Positions 1-8,223 of a stretch of DNA of 64,000 nucleotides are shown here, piece by piece. This DNA is from Treponema sp. UBA4873. Lineage in GTDB: Bacteria; Spirochaetota; Spirochaetia; Treponematales; Treponemataceae. Every line of letters begins with the position of its first letter. The stretch's first letter is position 1. Where the stretch lies: positions 49,928 to 113,927 of the forward strand of contig DHDP01000001.1 in assembly GCA_002399405.1 (NCBI GenBank). Direction: 5' to 3'. Below the pieces are notes generated by a model, which saw nothing but the letters and a program-made list of their open reading frames with translations, made no database searches and was not told where the DNA came from. The position numbers and the translations under genes are program-made.

Positions 1-494
1 AGTGCGCAGACGCGTTGAAGGCCGGAATACGCGGAACCGACGTCGTCGACTGCGATACGGTATCCCTGCTGCCGGTAATAATCAGCCGCATCTTTTAAAG
101 ACGGCGTTTTATCAGTTGTATTTTCCGAATGTTCGGTAATTTCCAGCACGAGTTCGGCCGGGTCGATGCCGTATTTTGCGAGCTGCCGGCGGGTAAACCC
201 TTCCTGGAAATCGTGTTCGTACATGCTTTCGGGACTGATGTTCAGGAAGAGCCGCCGTTTCAATCCCATAGCGCGCGCGGTTTTGATTGCCGTTTTTCTG
301 CAGAGTTTGTCGAGTTCCCACAACCGTCCGTTTTTTTCCGCGGCGGAAAACAGCTGCGTTATAGGACCTGAAAATACGTCAGGCTCCGTACGTGCGAGCG
401 CTTCATATCCGAATACCTCACCCGTTTCCAGGGATACGACCGGTTGGAATACCGGATACAGATTTTTTTTCGAGATGACCGCATCTAAATCCAT
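1..494 (-). CDS. EAL-domain cyclic-di-GMP phosphodiesterase, 5' part only
   Basis: The reverse strand from an ATG at 494 reads open to the window edge (about 164 codons, no stop), so the 3' end lies outside. The translation begins MDLDAVISKKNLYPVFQPVV and carries EAL landmarks in order: Y-E-A-L-A-R (the EALxR signature), L-N-I-S-P near residue 85, E-L-V-L-E-I-T-E and V-D-D-V-G-S-A-Y-S-G-L. These cover the Mg2+ and substrate-binding Glu, Asn, Glu and Asp-Asp positions of active EAL enzymes, which linearise cyclic-di-GMP. The EAL fold starts almost at residue 1, so no sensor domain precedes it; anything C-terminal to it is unseen. No Shine-Dalgarno is visible; a CATACT hexamer lies six bases before ATG. 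Confidence 0.85.
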   Translation of the reverse strand, partial: MDLDAVISKKNLYPVFQPVVSLETGEVFGYEALARTEPDVFSGPITQLFSAAEKNGRLWELDKLCRKTAIKTARAMGLKRRLFLNISPESMYEHDFQEGFTRRQLAKYGIDPAELVLEITEHSENTTDKTPSLKDAADYYRQQGYRIAVDDVGSAYSGLQRVCA

Positions 495-555
495 AGCGCG
501 AGTATGGCAGTACCGCGTAAAGATTCTGTTTTAATTCTGTTAAAAAATAATTTTA

Positions 556-1248
556 TCAGTTCTGCCTTGCTTCGCGCAGATAATTGTATACGGTGAATTT
601 CGAAACACCGAGTTCGACCGCGACAATGTCGACTGCGCCTTTGATTTCGAATATTCCGAGGTCCTGCAGTTTTTGTACGATTTTTCTGCTTTTTTCGATG
701 GGAGAAATACCCGTAAGCGGATTCACTTTTTTCTGAACTCCGAGAAAAGCGGATCGGACGAGATCTCCCACCGTGTTTGAATAATTCTCGCTCACCGCGT
801 CTTCCGCCGGCGGATTGTCCGGAGAAAGCAGATTCTTCATAAACTGATTGACTGGCGCGCTGATATCGAGATTGATGCACAGGAAGCCTATAAGTTCCTT
901 GCTCTCGTTCCTGATGAGAATCGTCACGGACCGGAGCTGTCTGCCGGAAGCTGTTTTGGAAAAGTACGGACCGATGACGTCTTCTTTGTCGTATTTCGAC
1001 TTTTCGATTAATTCCAGCGCAAGGTCGGTAAGCGGAGAACCTATCTGCCTGCCGGTAATATCACTGTTGTTAATATAAATGAGGGATTTGAGCGGATTTT
1101 CAAGCGATTGAATTGTCGTTTCGCAGCTGTTTCCGAAAATTTTACCGATGCCTTCGGCCACTCCGATGTACGAATGCAGTATTTCCCGGTCGTGTTCGGT
1201 GAATTTTCTGGAAAAAAGGTCTTTCTTCTGGACACTCTTCATCATCAT
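556..1248 (-). CDS. YheO/DauR-type PAS-HTH transcriptional regulator
   Basis: The 230-residue product has a PAS-like N-terminal half (residues about 15-120, with I-G-F-L-C-I-N-L-D-I-S at its end) and a C-terminal helix-turn-helix (about 185-228) ending V-S-K-F-T-V-Y-N-Y-L-R-E. This is the architecture of YheO/DauR regulators; DauR controls D-arginine utilisation in Pseudomonas. It is divergent from an amino-acid permease operon, so it is the likely local regulator of that operon; effector unknown. The open frame extends to 1287, but three consecutive ATGs at 1248, 1245 and 1242 are better starts because the upstream residues are hydrophobic and unlike the family. No clear ribosome site was seen, so the start is uncertain by a few codons. 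Confidence 0.8.
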   Translation of the reverse strand: MMMKSVQKKDLFSRKFTEHDREILHSYIGVAEGIGKIFGNSCETTIQSLENPLKSLIYINNSDITGRQIGSPLTDLALELIEKSKYDKEDVIGPYFSKTASGRQLRSVTILIRNESKELIGFLCINLDISAPVNQFMKNLLSPDNPPAEDAVSENYSNTVGDLVRSAFLGVQKKVNPLTGISPIEKSRKIVQKLQDLGIFEIKGAVDIVAVELGVSKFTVYNYLREARQN

Positions 1249-1328
1249 GATTATGAACCATAGATTAAAAAAGTCAATATAAAACATAAAATAATTGATT
1301 AAAAGTTACAAAAAAATTGTAAATTTTG

Positions 1329-1358
1329 TTGACAAATTTTAAATTACACGTGTAGAAT
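1329..1358 (+). promoter_or_regulatory. Sigma70-type promoter of the amino-acid operon
   Basis: TTGACA (1329-1334) and TAGAAT (1353-1358) are separated by 18 bases. An 8-base palindrome, ACACGTGT (1346-1353), lies between them and runs into the -10, a sensible place for a repressor or activator site. Transcription would start near 1365, giving a leader of about 127 bases before the permease ATG. Confidence 0.6.
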
Positions 1359-1385
1359 ATCCGCGAGCTCACAAAAAAAAGTTTT

Positions 1386-1455
1386 AGAAACAATGACGTT
1401 CCTTCAACTGACTGATAGTACAAACGGTTAGAGAGTCGGAAACAATGGCGTTCCC
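1386..1455 (+). promoter_or_regulatory. Leader with two copies of a small hexaloop hairpin
   Basis: Two near-identical segments (1386-1403 and 1438-1455) can each fold as a short hairpin. The first has arms AGAAAC/GTTCCT around the loop AATGAC (1392-1397). The second has arms GGAAAC/GTTCCC around the loop AATGGC (1444-1449). Both loops are six bases with A at position 1 and G at position 4, the signature of ANTAR-protein RNA targets. The stems are weak: three closing pairs, an A/C mismatch, then two pairs. An ANTAR regulator is encoded at 47835-48404. The second hairpin ends 21 bases before the ribosome site at 1477, and no poly-T terminator follows it. Confidence 0.35.
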
Positions 1456-1491
1456 TTGCAAGCAGCAACTACTTATGGAGGTAGGTTGGCT

Positions 1492-2865
1492 ATGGAAGAA
1501 CAAGGAAAAAAGCTCAATATGTTCAACATATTCGGGCTGGGCCTGGGAGGAGCTATCGGCTCCGGTATTTTCGTACTTCTCGGATACGGCATTGCGTACA
1601 CGGGACGGTCAATCATGCTTGTCTGTATAGGCGGATGTCTCTTTATGCTTCTTGCCTATATGTACAACGTTATCATGAGCGCAATGTTCGTATTTAAAGG
1701 CGGCGATTACAGTCAGAAATCGCTGCTGTTCAGCCCGCTTATGACGGGATTCTCTGCAGCGGTGACGCTGGTAAACAGCATGGCCATGTCGAGCTATGCG
1801 CTTGCCGTAGTGGGATATATAGCTTCAATTGCGCCGGCTGTACAGCCGTACACGAAAATAGCTGCCATCCTTATCATGACCCTGTTTTTTGCAAGCAGCA
1901 TAAAGGGGTCCCGTTTTATAACGCTGATTGAAAATGCCATGACAGTCATCCTTATTGCCGCGATAGCTTTGTTCGTGCTCTTCGGACTGCCGCGGATTCA
2001 GCCGGGATATTTTTCGAACAGCGACGGAGGATTCTTTAAAGGGGGCGTGCCGGGATTTTTCAGCGCCATAGCGATTATGGGATGGGCCTGTCAGGGTACG
2101 ACGATGGCGCCAGTTTCTCTTGTTGCGGTTACGGAAAAACCGAAGAAAACCGTTCCTGTCGGAATCCTCTGGGTTACGCTGGCGCTCGCGGTTATTTACG
2201 GTGCCATGAGCATCGTTGCTGCCGGAGTCCTTCCGTATGACAAAGTTGCCGGCGCGAATCTGAGTGTAACTGCTCAGGCTATTTTCCCCGGGAGCATGTA
2301 CGTCGTTTTTGTTCTCGGCGGCGGAGTTTGTGCAATCGCGACGAGCCTCCTCGGCGGAATTGCAATGCTGCGCTACCCGCTTATGAAAATAGCGGAAGAC
2401 GGATGGCTTCCCGCAGTTTTCAAAAAGGAAACGAAAGGCGGATATCCGTGGGTCATACAGCTTACGTTCTATCTTCTGAGCGTGCTGCCGATCGTACTCG
2501 GCTTCAGTCTTGATTCGCTGATTTCCCTCGTGATGATTCCGTGCATGCTTATGAACCTGTATCTGAACATTGCCTGCATTACGCTGCCGAAGCGGTACCC
2601 GGAGCAGTGGCGGAAGTGTGCGCTGCGTATGCCGATTCCGTTGTACAACGTCGTCTGCGTGCTTTCCGCGCTCTGTGCGGGCGTAGTCGCATTCAATCTG
2701 TTTAAGGACCTGAAACCTAAAGACATGATTGCCTCGCTGATTATTATCGCTGTGTGCGCATGTCTGTCCGCGCTCCGTCTTAAAACGGGCGCGGTGAAAA
2801 AAGAAGACCTCAAAGCGAACAGGGAGACAATCGTTGCGCAGGCACTTGCCGACGAAGAGCTCTGA
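1492..2865 (+). CDS. APC-family amino acid permease
   Basis: This is a 457-residue polytopic membrane protein with about twelve hydrophobic segments. The first helix reads G-L-G-L-G-G-A-I-G-S-G-I-F, the glycine-rich substrate-binding motif of the APC superfamily (amino acid/polyamine/organocation transporters). ATG 1492 is chosen because GGAGGT (1477-1482) lies nine bases upstream; the open frame reaches back to a TTG at 1456 but that stretch overlaps the leader. It is the first gene of an operon with a PLP-dependent C-S lyase, a peroxiredoxin-like protein and RidA, so the cargo is probably an amino acid that the lyase then degrades. The specific substrate cannot be read from the sequence. 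Confidence 0.85.
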   Translation: MEEQGKKLNMFNIFGLGLGGAIGSGIFVLLGYGIAYTGRSIMLVCIGGCLFMLLAYMYNVIMSAMFVFKGGDYSQKSLLFSPLMTGFSAAVTLVNSMAMSSYALAVVGYIASIAPAVQPYTKIAAILIMTLFFASSIKGSRFITLIENAMTVILIAAIALFVLFGLPRIQPGYFSNSDGGFFKGGVPGFFSAIAIMGWACQGTTMAPVSLVAVTEKPKKTVPVGILWVTLALAVIYGAMSIVAAGVLPYDKVAGANLSVTAQAIFPGSMYVVFVLGGGVCAIATSLLGGIAMLRYPLMKIAEDGWLPAVFKKETKGGYPWVIQLTFYLLSVLPIVLGFSLDSLISLVMIPCMLMNLYLNIACITLPKRYPEQWRKCALRMPIPLYNVVCVLSALCAGVVAFNLFKDLKPKDMIASLIIIAVCACLSALRLKTGAVKKEDLKANRETIVAQALADEEL

Positions 2866-2917
2866 GTCGGCGGAGTGATTTTATCGGATATTTTACAAGC
2901 GTGAAGGAGCATCTGTT

Positions 2918-4129
2918 ATGAAATATGATTTTACTTCGATTATGGACCGCCGCGGTACGGACGCCATAGCTGTCGACGGACTCGGTACCATTCCCGGATT
3001 TGCACCGGAACCGCCTGAAAAAGGATTCGATATTATTCCCATGTGGGTTGCCGACATGAACTTTCCCACGGTTCCGACGATAACCGAGGCGATAATCGAA
3101 CGCGCGAAGCATCCTGCATTCGGTTATTTTGCGCCGAAAGAAGCGTATTACGATTCCATAATCAGGTGGCAGGAGAAGCGCCACGGCGTCGCGGGACTGA
3201 CGAAAGAGTGCATCGGATACGAGAACGGCGTTCTCGGCGGCGTTGTTTCCACTATGTGCGCGTTTTCCGCACCGGGCGATCCTGTACTCCTTCATTCTCC
3301 GACGTACATCGGATTTACCGGCTGCATTGAAAATAACGGCCGGAAGATAATTCTGAGCCCGCTGAAAAAAGATGCAAAAGGCGTATGGCGCATGGACTAC
3401 GAGGATATGGACGCGAAGATAAAAGCGAACAAAATTCATGTGGCGGTTTTCTGCAATCCGCATAATCCGTGCGGTCGCGTATGGGAACGGTGGGAAATAG
3501 AAAAGGCGATGGAAATCTATAAGGCGAACGACTGCATCGTCATATCGGATGAAATCTGGTCGGATATTATCCTGAACGGACATACGCATATTCCGGTCCA
3601 GTCGGTGAGCGAAGACGCGAGAAACAGAACGGCGGCGTTTTATGCTCCGAGCAAGACGTTCAATCTTGCGGGGCTTATCGGTTCTTACCATATTGTATAT
3701 AATAATTATCTCCGCGACCGTATAACTGCGCAGAGCAGCAAGCCGCATTACAACGACATGAACGTTCTGAGCATGCATGCGCTCATCGGGGCGTATAAAC
3801 CGGAAGGGTACGAATGGGTCGATGAACTCTGCGGAGTTTTGAGCGGAAACGTCGATTATGCCTGCGGCTATATTGCCTCGCACTTTGAGGGCGTTGAAGT
3901 TTCAAAACCGGAGGGAACGTATATGCTTTTCCTCGACTGTACGAAGTGGTGCGAAAAACACGGTAAAACAATCGACGAGCTTGAAAAAGCAGGCTGCAGA
4001 GTCGGCGTCGCATGGCAGGACGGACGTATGTTCCACGGTCCGTGCGCAATCCGGTTGAATCTTGCCCTGCCGCTCAGCAGAGTGCAGGAAGCAATGGCCC
4101 GGCTCGACAAGTACGTGTTTAATGCATAG
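2918..4129 (+). CDS. PatB/MalY-family PLP-dependent C-S lyase (cystathionine beta-lyase type)
   Basis: The 403-residue fold-type I PLP enzyme opens with the PatB/MalY hallmark I-I-P-M-W-V-A-D-M-N-F and has F-C-N-P-H-N-P-C-G-R-V, S-D-E-I-W-S-D-I and the Schiff-base lysine in A-P-S-K-T-F-N-L-A-G (Lys about 246). Family members cleave the C-S bond of cystathionine, cysteine or S-conjugates by beta-elimination, releasing a thiol or sulfide, pyruvate and ammonia; some are listed as aminotransferases. The AAGGAG site sits ten bases upstream. Its place between a permease and RidA fits catabolism of an imported sulfur or beta-substituted amino acid, because beta-elimination generates 2-aminoacrylate, the substrate of RidA. 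Confidence 0.85.
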   Translation: MKYDFTSIMDRRGTDAIAVDGLGTIPGFAPEPPEKGFDIIPMWVADMNFPTVPTITEAIIERAKHPAFGYFAPKEAYYDSIIRWQEKRHGVAGLTKECIGYENGVLGGVVSTMCAFSAPGDPVLLHSPTYIGFTGCIENNGRKIILSPLKKDAKGVWRMDYEDMDAKIKANKIHVAVFCNPHNPCGRVWERWEIEKAMEIYKANDCIVISDEIWSDIILNGHTHIPVQSVSEDARNRTAAFYAPSKTFNLAGLIGSYHIVYNNYLRDRITAQSSKPHYNDMNVLSMHALIGAYKPEGYEWVDELCGVLSGNVDYACGYIASHFEGVEVSKPEGTYMLFLDCTKWCEKHGKTIDELEKAGCRVGVAWQDGRMFHGPCAIRLNLALPLSRVQEAMARLDKYVFNA

Positions 4130-4140
4130 GAGGTGTACGT

Positions 4141-4683
4141 ATGGCAAAAATTAAAGTCGGCGACAAATTTCCCGATTTCCGGTTCTCCACTCCGTTCCGG
4201 ACGGACTTGAAACTCAGCGGAGCGGCTGAAGGAAAGCGGATAATCCTCGTTTTTCTCCGGTATTACGGCTGTACGCTCTGCCAGTACGACATGGCGCAGT
4301 ATGCCCGGAATTACGACCGCATTGTGCAGGCGGGCGGGAAACTGCTCGTCGTTCTGCAGAGTGATCCGGAACAGCTCAGAAAGGAACTCGGCAGCGAAAC
4401 GGCTTTTCCGTTCGAGATTGTATGCGATCCCGACAGAGCGCTGTACCGGCAGTTTGAGATTCAACCGGCATCCGAAAAGCTTAAAATGATCGGACCGAAA
4501 ACAATTGGTAAAATTACGCGCGCTCAGGCAGCGGGATTCAAGCACGGACGGTATGAAGGCGAAGAACTCCAGCTTCCGGCTGCTTTTATCCTGAATTCCG
4601 ATTTGTCGGTCGCGTATGCGCAGTATGCTAAGACCATTGACGACGTACCGGATGCGGACCAGCTGTCTGCGCTGCTGAAATAA
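4141..4683 (+). CDS. AhpC/TSA-like thioredoxin-fold peroxiredoxin-family protein
   Basis: The 180-residue protein has a peroxiredoxin-type beginning (V-G-D-K-F-P-D-F) and a redox motif Y-Y-G-C-T-L-C-Q-Y-D-M at residues about 40-51. The C-x-x-C arrangement resembles AhpC-TSA_2/PRXL2 proteins more than classic 2-Cys peroxiredoxins, which have a single peroxidatic Cys in a P-x-x-x-T-x-x-C context. It likely acts as a cytoplasmic thiol oxidoreductase or peroxidase. AGGAGGT (4128-4134) overlaps the previous stop codon, giving tight translational spacing with the C-S lyase. A role in handling the thiol or sulfide released by the lyase is inference. Confidence 0.7.
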   Translation: MAKIKVGDKFPDFRFSTPFRTDLKLSGAAEGKRIILVFLRYYGCTLCQYDMAQYARNYDRIVQAGGKLLVVLQSDPEQLRKELGSETAFPFEIVCDPDRALYRQFEIQPASEKLKMIGPKTIGKITRAQAAGFKHGRYEGEELQLPAAFILNSDLSVAYAQYAKTIDDVPDADQLSALLK

Positions 4684-4724
4684 AATATACGTTTGTAAAA
4701 ATATAAAGATAAGGATGGACAACT

Positions 4725-5105
4725 ATGTCAAAACACACCGTTTACACATCGAATGCTCCGGCTGCAATAGGCCCGTATTCTCAGGCGATCCGTGCAGGAG
4801 ATACCGTTTACGTATCCGGCCAGCTTCCCGTTAATCCCGCTACGGGAGAGTTTGCAGGCGACGATATTTCAGCGCAGACGCGGCAGTCTCTGGAAAACAT
4901 ACGTGCCGTTCTTGCCGCGGCAGGAATAAGTATGTCAGGCGTTGTGAAAACGACTGTTTTTCTTAAGGATATGGCTGATTTTGCAGCTATGAATAAAGTA
5001 TATGCGGAATACTTTCCCGATGACTGTCCGGCACGTTCCGCCGTTCAGGTAGCATGTCTGCCGAAAGACGCACGCATAGAAATAGAAGCCGTCGCCGTTT
5101 TTTAA
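4725..5105 (+). CDS. ridA: RidA-family reactive enamine/imine deaminase
   Basis: This 126-residue protein matches RidA across its length: A-P-A-A-I-G-P-Y-S-Q-A near the N-terminus, Y-V-S-G-Q-L-P, the S-L-E-N-I-R-A-V-L-A-A-A-G helix, and the signature P-A-R-S-A-V-Q-V-A with its catalytic arginine, followed by I-E-I-E-A-V-A. RidA hydrolyses 2-aminoacrylate and related imines made by PLP enzymes, preventing damage to other PLP enzymes. It is the last gene of the permease/C-S lyase operon, where it would clear 2-aminoacrylate from the upstream enzyme. Only 17 bases separate its stop from the convergent AraC-type gene. Confidence 0.93.
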   Translation: MSKHTVYTSNAPAAIGPYSQAIRAGDTVYVSGQLPVNPATGEFAGDDISAQTRQSLENIRAVLAAAGISMSGVVKTTVFLKDMADFAAMNKVYAEYFPDDCPARSAVQVACLPKDARIEIEAVAVF

Positions 5106-5122
5106 AACTTCCGTTTAACATA

Positions 5123-6001
5123 CTACCTGATTTTCTTGTATTCGCAGGGAGTCATGCCTGTTAACTTTTTGAAGCTGCGGTGGAAGTAACTTTTTTCAGA
5201 AAAACCCGTCAGGGGTATAATTTTTTCTATAGTAAGGTTTGTCGTCAGGAGCAGCCGTTTTGCCTGCTCGATTCTGATTTCCTGCAGCTTACGGGTAAAA
5301 GTCGTATATTCCAGTTTTTTGAAAAGAGTGGAAAAATAGGCGGCGTTAAAGCCGAAATGGGCGGCAGCATTTTCAAGCGTTATGGTACGGTAATTGTCCG
5401 CCATGTACTTAAGGAATCTCCCCGCCTCATACTGCGGCATCATGGAACTTTCGCTGATAACAAGATGCTGGCGGTGTTCATGGTGCAGCGTTGTCAAAAA
5501 CAGTACCAGCGCACTGCGCACGGCTTTCTGCGCCGGTACTGTTACGAAGGATGCCTGGTACAGCAGTACTCTGCCGCACCAGTATACCGGAGTCTGTTCA
5601 GTCGTATCGAAAAACAAAAACTGGGGAGGAGTCGTATTCTGTACCTGCAGCCTGATAAAATCGTAAAACAGGGGACAGTCCGCTATTTGTGAAAGAAACA
5701 GCGTATCTGCAAAATCGTGTTCAATGTCCAGAATAAAAGAGGCGGCTGTCGAAGATATTTCGGGGATTACCGTATACGAACACGGATTCCTCATCATAAT
5801 GATATTACCCGCACCGCAGGTAAGCGTGTTTTTTCCGATGCGTACGGTTGATTTTCCGGTAATAAAGATAATCGTAGAAAAGCTGACTTTCCTGCTGCCG
5901 GTCCGCGTGACGGCGGAAAGGTTGTAATACACACCCTCTTCACGAACGCGGTTTTCAGACAGATTTTCAAGTATCGTATGATCAAGATGATAAGAATCCA
6001 T
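5123..6001 (-). CDS. AraC-family transcriptional regulator
   Basis: The 292-residue protein has a variable N-terminal half (about 1-180) with a cupin-like stretch, and a C-terminal AraC DNA-binding region (about 190-290). In this region L-E-N-A-A-A-H-F-G-F-N-A-A-Y-F-S-T-L-F-K-K forms the first helix-turn-helix, and I-I-P-L-T-G-F-S-E-K-S-Y-F-H-R-S-F-K-K the second with the usual G-M-T-P-x-x-Y ending. It is divergent from the flavoprotein lipoprotein at 6140, separated by 138 bases, so that gene is the obvious candidate target. The ligand is unknown. Confidence 0.85.
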   Translation of the reverse strand: MDSYHLDHTILENLSENRVREEGVYYNLSAVTRTGSRKVSFSTIIFITGKSTVRIGKNTLTCGAGNIIMMRNPCSYTVIPEISSTAASFILDIEHDFADTLFLSQIADCPLFYDFIRLQVQNTTPPQFLFFDTTEQTPVYWCGRVLLYQASFVTVPAQKAVRSALVLFLTTLHHEHRQHLVISESSMMPQYEAGRFLKYMADNYRTITLENAAAHFGFNAAYFSTLFKKLEYTTFTRKLQEIRIEQAKRLLLTTNLTIEKIIPLTGFSEKSYFHRSFKKLTGMTPCEYKKIR

Positions 6002-6139
6002 TTTTTTCTGTGAGCCTCATCGGAGCAATCATATCATTAAATTCCAAAAAAAAGCTACTTTTTAGCCAATAACTTGTTTCCTGTGAAAAATTCGTATCGG
6101 GATTACAATGGAAAAGCCATATTTTACATGGGAGGATAT

Positions 6140-8014
6140 ATGAAAAGGAACGTATTTGCTGCTTTTATTATTGCAATTACAACGTTTGCACTTTTATCAG
6201 CAGGCTGCGGTTCTAAAACGGCTAAAGGCGGAACTTATTCCGCCACCGAAAAAGGGTTCGGCGGAGATATAACAGTATCTCTTACAATCGATGCATCAGG
6301 AAAAATAACAAAGGCGGATATAGATGCTTCGCATGAAACACCTGCCGTCGGTCAGGCTGCGGCTTCGAAGCTGGCGGATGCCATTGTTTCCGGTCAGACA
6401 GCGGATGTCGACACGGTATCGGGTGCAACTATTACCAGTACGGCCGTTCGTACGGCCGCAGCCGCCGCACTTAAAAAATCAGGCGCATCAGCTGCTTCCT
6501 ATCAGAAAACAAAGGCGGAAAAGGGTGCGGATGAAGAAGTCACTGTCGACGTCGTGATAGCCGGTGCCGGCGGGTCCGGAACTGCGGCCGCACTGGCAGG
6601 CGCGGAAGCCGGAGAAAAAGTTCTTATCCTCGAGAAACTTCCGTCGTACGGCGGAAACACGCGTCTTTCATCAGGGTTCTTCGCCGTTAATACAAGCCTT
6701 CAGCGTGCTAAGGGGATGCATCTGTCCGAGGATGTCGCAATTAACCGCCTGCTTGAATTCAATCAGTATCTGTCGAACGGGCCGCTTACACGCGCTATTG
6801 TATATAAATCGGCCGACACGATCGACTGGCTTACTAAATACGGAATGGCGTTTCATCTGCAGGAAAAAACGACGCAGTTTGCCCATGAAGGCGACGATTA
6901 CGAAGCCTTCTGCTATCACAAATACGATAACAGTGCGGAGGGGTTCGATCATCTGTATGATAACCTCAAAAAAATGGGTGCGGAGCTGCGTACCGAAACA
7001 ACGATGACAGAGCTGATTCAGGATAAGGACGGCGCGGTGACCGGTTTGAAAGCCGTGAAAAAGGACGGCGGAATCCTTACTGTTCATGCGAAGTCTGTCG
7101 TTGTGGCGACAGGCGGTTTCGGCGGAGATACGGATCGTGTGAAGAAAGAAATGAATACTCCGTACCTTAACTTTATCGGCATGCCGAGCATGGGTGAAGG
7201 TCTTGATGCGATGGTAAAGGTTGGAGCCAAAAGCTGGGATGCGACCCCGTTGCTGCACGGCAGCCAGCTTGCAAAAAGTGAAGTGGCGCAGGAATCAACG
7301 GGGGAGCATCTCGCAGGATATTCCGATTCGGCCCTTACATGGCTTCTTCAGTCCCCGCTTTTGTGGGTAGACGGAACAGGGAGCCGCTTTGTAAACGAAG
7401 ATGTCGTATACGACACGGCATTCTGGGCAAATGCCGCTTACGCAGCCGGCGGCCGTTATTTCATCGTTGTCGATCAGGCAACGCTTGACCGGTATACGAA
7501 AGGCGATACGCTGCGTCTTTCGTATACCGGACCGGGGCCGAGCAAAGAAGGCGGCGATCTGACGGCGCTTGCGGAACAGGCGATAGCGGGAAAAACGGCG
7601 TGGAAAGGAAACTCTCTCGCCGATTTGGCTCAGGCAGTGGGTTTTGAGAAAGACGATCTGTCCGAAAGCGTAAAGCGGTACAATAAAATGGTAAAACAGG
7701 GAAAAGATACGGATTTCGACAAAAGCGCCGCTTCCCTGAAGTTCGATGTCAGCAGGGGCCCGTTCTACGCGTTCGACTGCCGTGCTGTCTTTCTGGGTAC
7801 TATCGGCGGCGTAAAGGTTGATGAACGTCTGCGTGTTATTGACGTTGCGACGTACAAACCTATTCCTGGGTTATTTGCAGCCGGTACCTGTGCGGGCGGC
7901 TACTATACGGGAAAAGGATATCCGCCGTTTGAAGGTCTTGCCAGCGGGTTCGCATGGACTTCCGGCCGTATAGCCGGTGAAAGCGCCGCTGCATACGCAA
8001 AAGCAGAAAAATAG
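6140..8014 (+). CDS. Exported FMN- and FAD-binding lipoprotein of the fumarate reductase superfamily
   Basis: The 624-residue product begins with a lipoprotein signal peptide ending L-L-S-A-G-C (Cys 23). An FMN-binding domain (about 32-110) follows, with D-T-V-S-G-A-T-I-T-S-T, the type of site where ApbE attaches FMN to threonine. An FAD_binding_2 oxidoreductase then starts at V-I-A-G-A-G-G-S-G-T and has G-G-N-T-R-L-S-S-G and R-F-V-N-E-D. Relatives are periplasmic fumarate, urocanate and acrylate-type reductases. The histidine and arginine of the H-H-T-M-G-G and N-R-L-G-G fumarate-site motifs are not present: the equivalents read F-L-G-T-I-G-G and G-K-G-Y-P-P-F-E-G, so the acceptor is probably not fumarate. 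GGAGG at 6131 fixes the start; the longer frame from 6074 adds no recognisable sequence. Confidence 0.85.
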   Translation: MKRNVFAAFIIAITTFALLSAGCGSKTAKGGTYSATEKGFGGDITVSLTIDASGKITKADIDASHETPAVGQAAASKLADAIVSGQTADVDTVSGATITSTAVRTAAAAALKKSGASAASYQKTKAEKGADEEVTVDVVIAGAGGSGTAAALAGAEAGEKVLILEKLPSYGGNTRLSSGFFAVNTSLQRAKGMHLSEDVAINRLLEFNQYLSNGPLTRAIVYKSADTIDWLTKYGMAFHLQEKTTQFAHEGDDYEAFCYHKYDNSAEGFDHLYDNLKKMGAELRTETTMTELIQDKDGAVTGLKAVKKDGGILTVHAKSVVVATGGFGGDTDRVKKEMNTPYLNFIGMPSMGEGLDAMVKVGAKSWDATPLLHGSQLAKSEVAQESTGEHLAGYSDSALTWLLQSPLLWVDGTGSRFVNEDVVYDTAFWANAAYAAGGRYFIVVDQATLDRYTKGDTLRLSYTGPGPSKEGGDLTALAEQAIAGKTAWKGNSLADLAQAVGFEKDDLSESVKRYNKMVKQGKDTDFDKSAASLKFDVSRGPFYAFDCRAVFLGTIGGVKVDERLRVIDVATYKPIPGLFAAGTCAGGYYTGKGYPPFEGLASGFAWTSGRIAGESAAAYAKAEK

Positions 8015-8038
8015 TGTTGTTTGCCGTATAGCTGCAAT

Positions 8039-8087
8039 GGGGCCGACCGGAACGTACATAAAAATTACTTCCCGGACAGCCCCTTTT
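8039..8087 (+). terminator. Possible terminator after the flavoprotein gene
   Basis: GGGGC (8039-8043) plus CCGG (8047-8050) can pair with CCGG (8072-8075) plus GCCCC (8079-8083), followed by TTTT. The internal loop of three unpaired bases on each side and the long apical loop make it a modest candidate. Confidence 0.4.
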
Positions 8088-8170
8088 GATTTCCGTCCCG
8101 CTGCAGAAAATCATATATTGTGTTGATTCTGCTATTATTCGAATAATTTTATTAAATGGCGTACATTTAA

Positions 8171-8199
8171 TTGACAAAAACTGCCTGTTAATGTAAATA
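8171..8199 (+). promoter_or_regulatory. Promoter of the DRE-TIM synthase gene
   Basis: TTGACA (8171-8176) and TAAATA (8194-8199) are spaced by 17 bases, about 25 bases upstream of the ATG. A short GAGG (8214-8217) serves as the ribosome site. Confidence 0.55.
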
Positions 8200-8223
8200 T
8201 GTTGCGTTCATACGAGGCATAAT

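Noticed and set aside
2810..3883. 357-codon reverse open frame
   Set aside because: It is the antisense shadow of the C-S lyase gene; its translation is Arg/His-rich without motifs.
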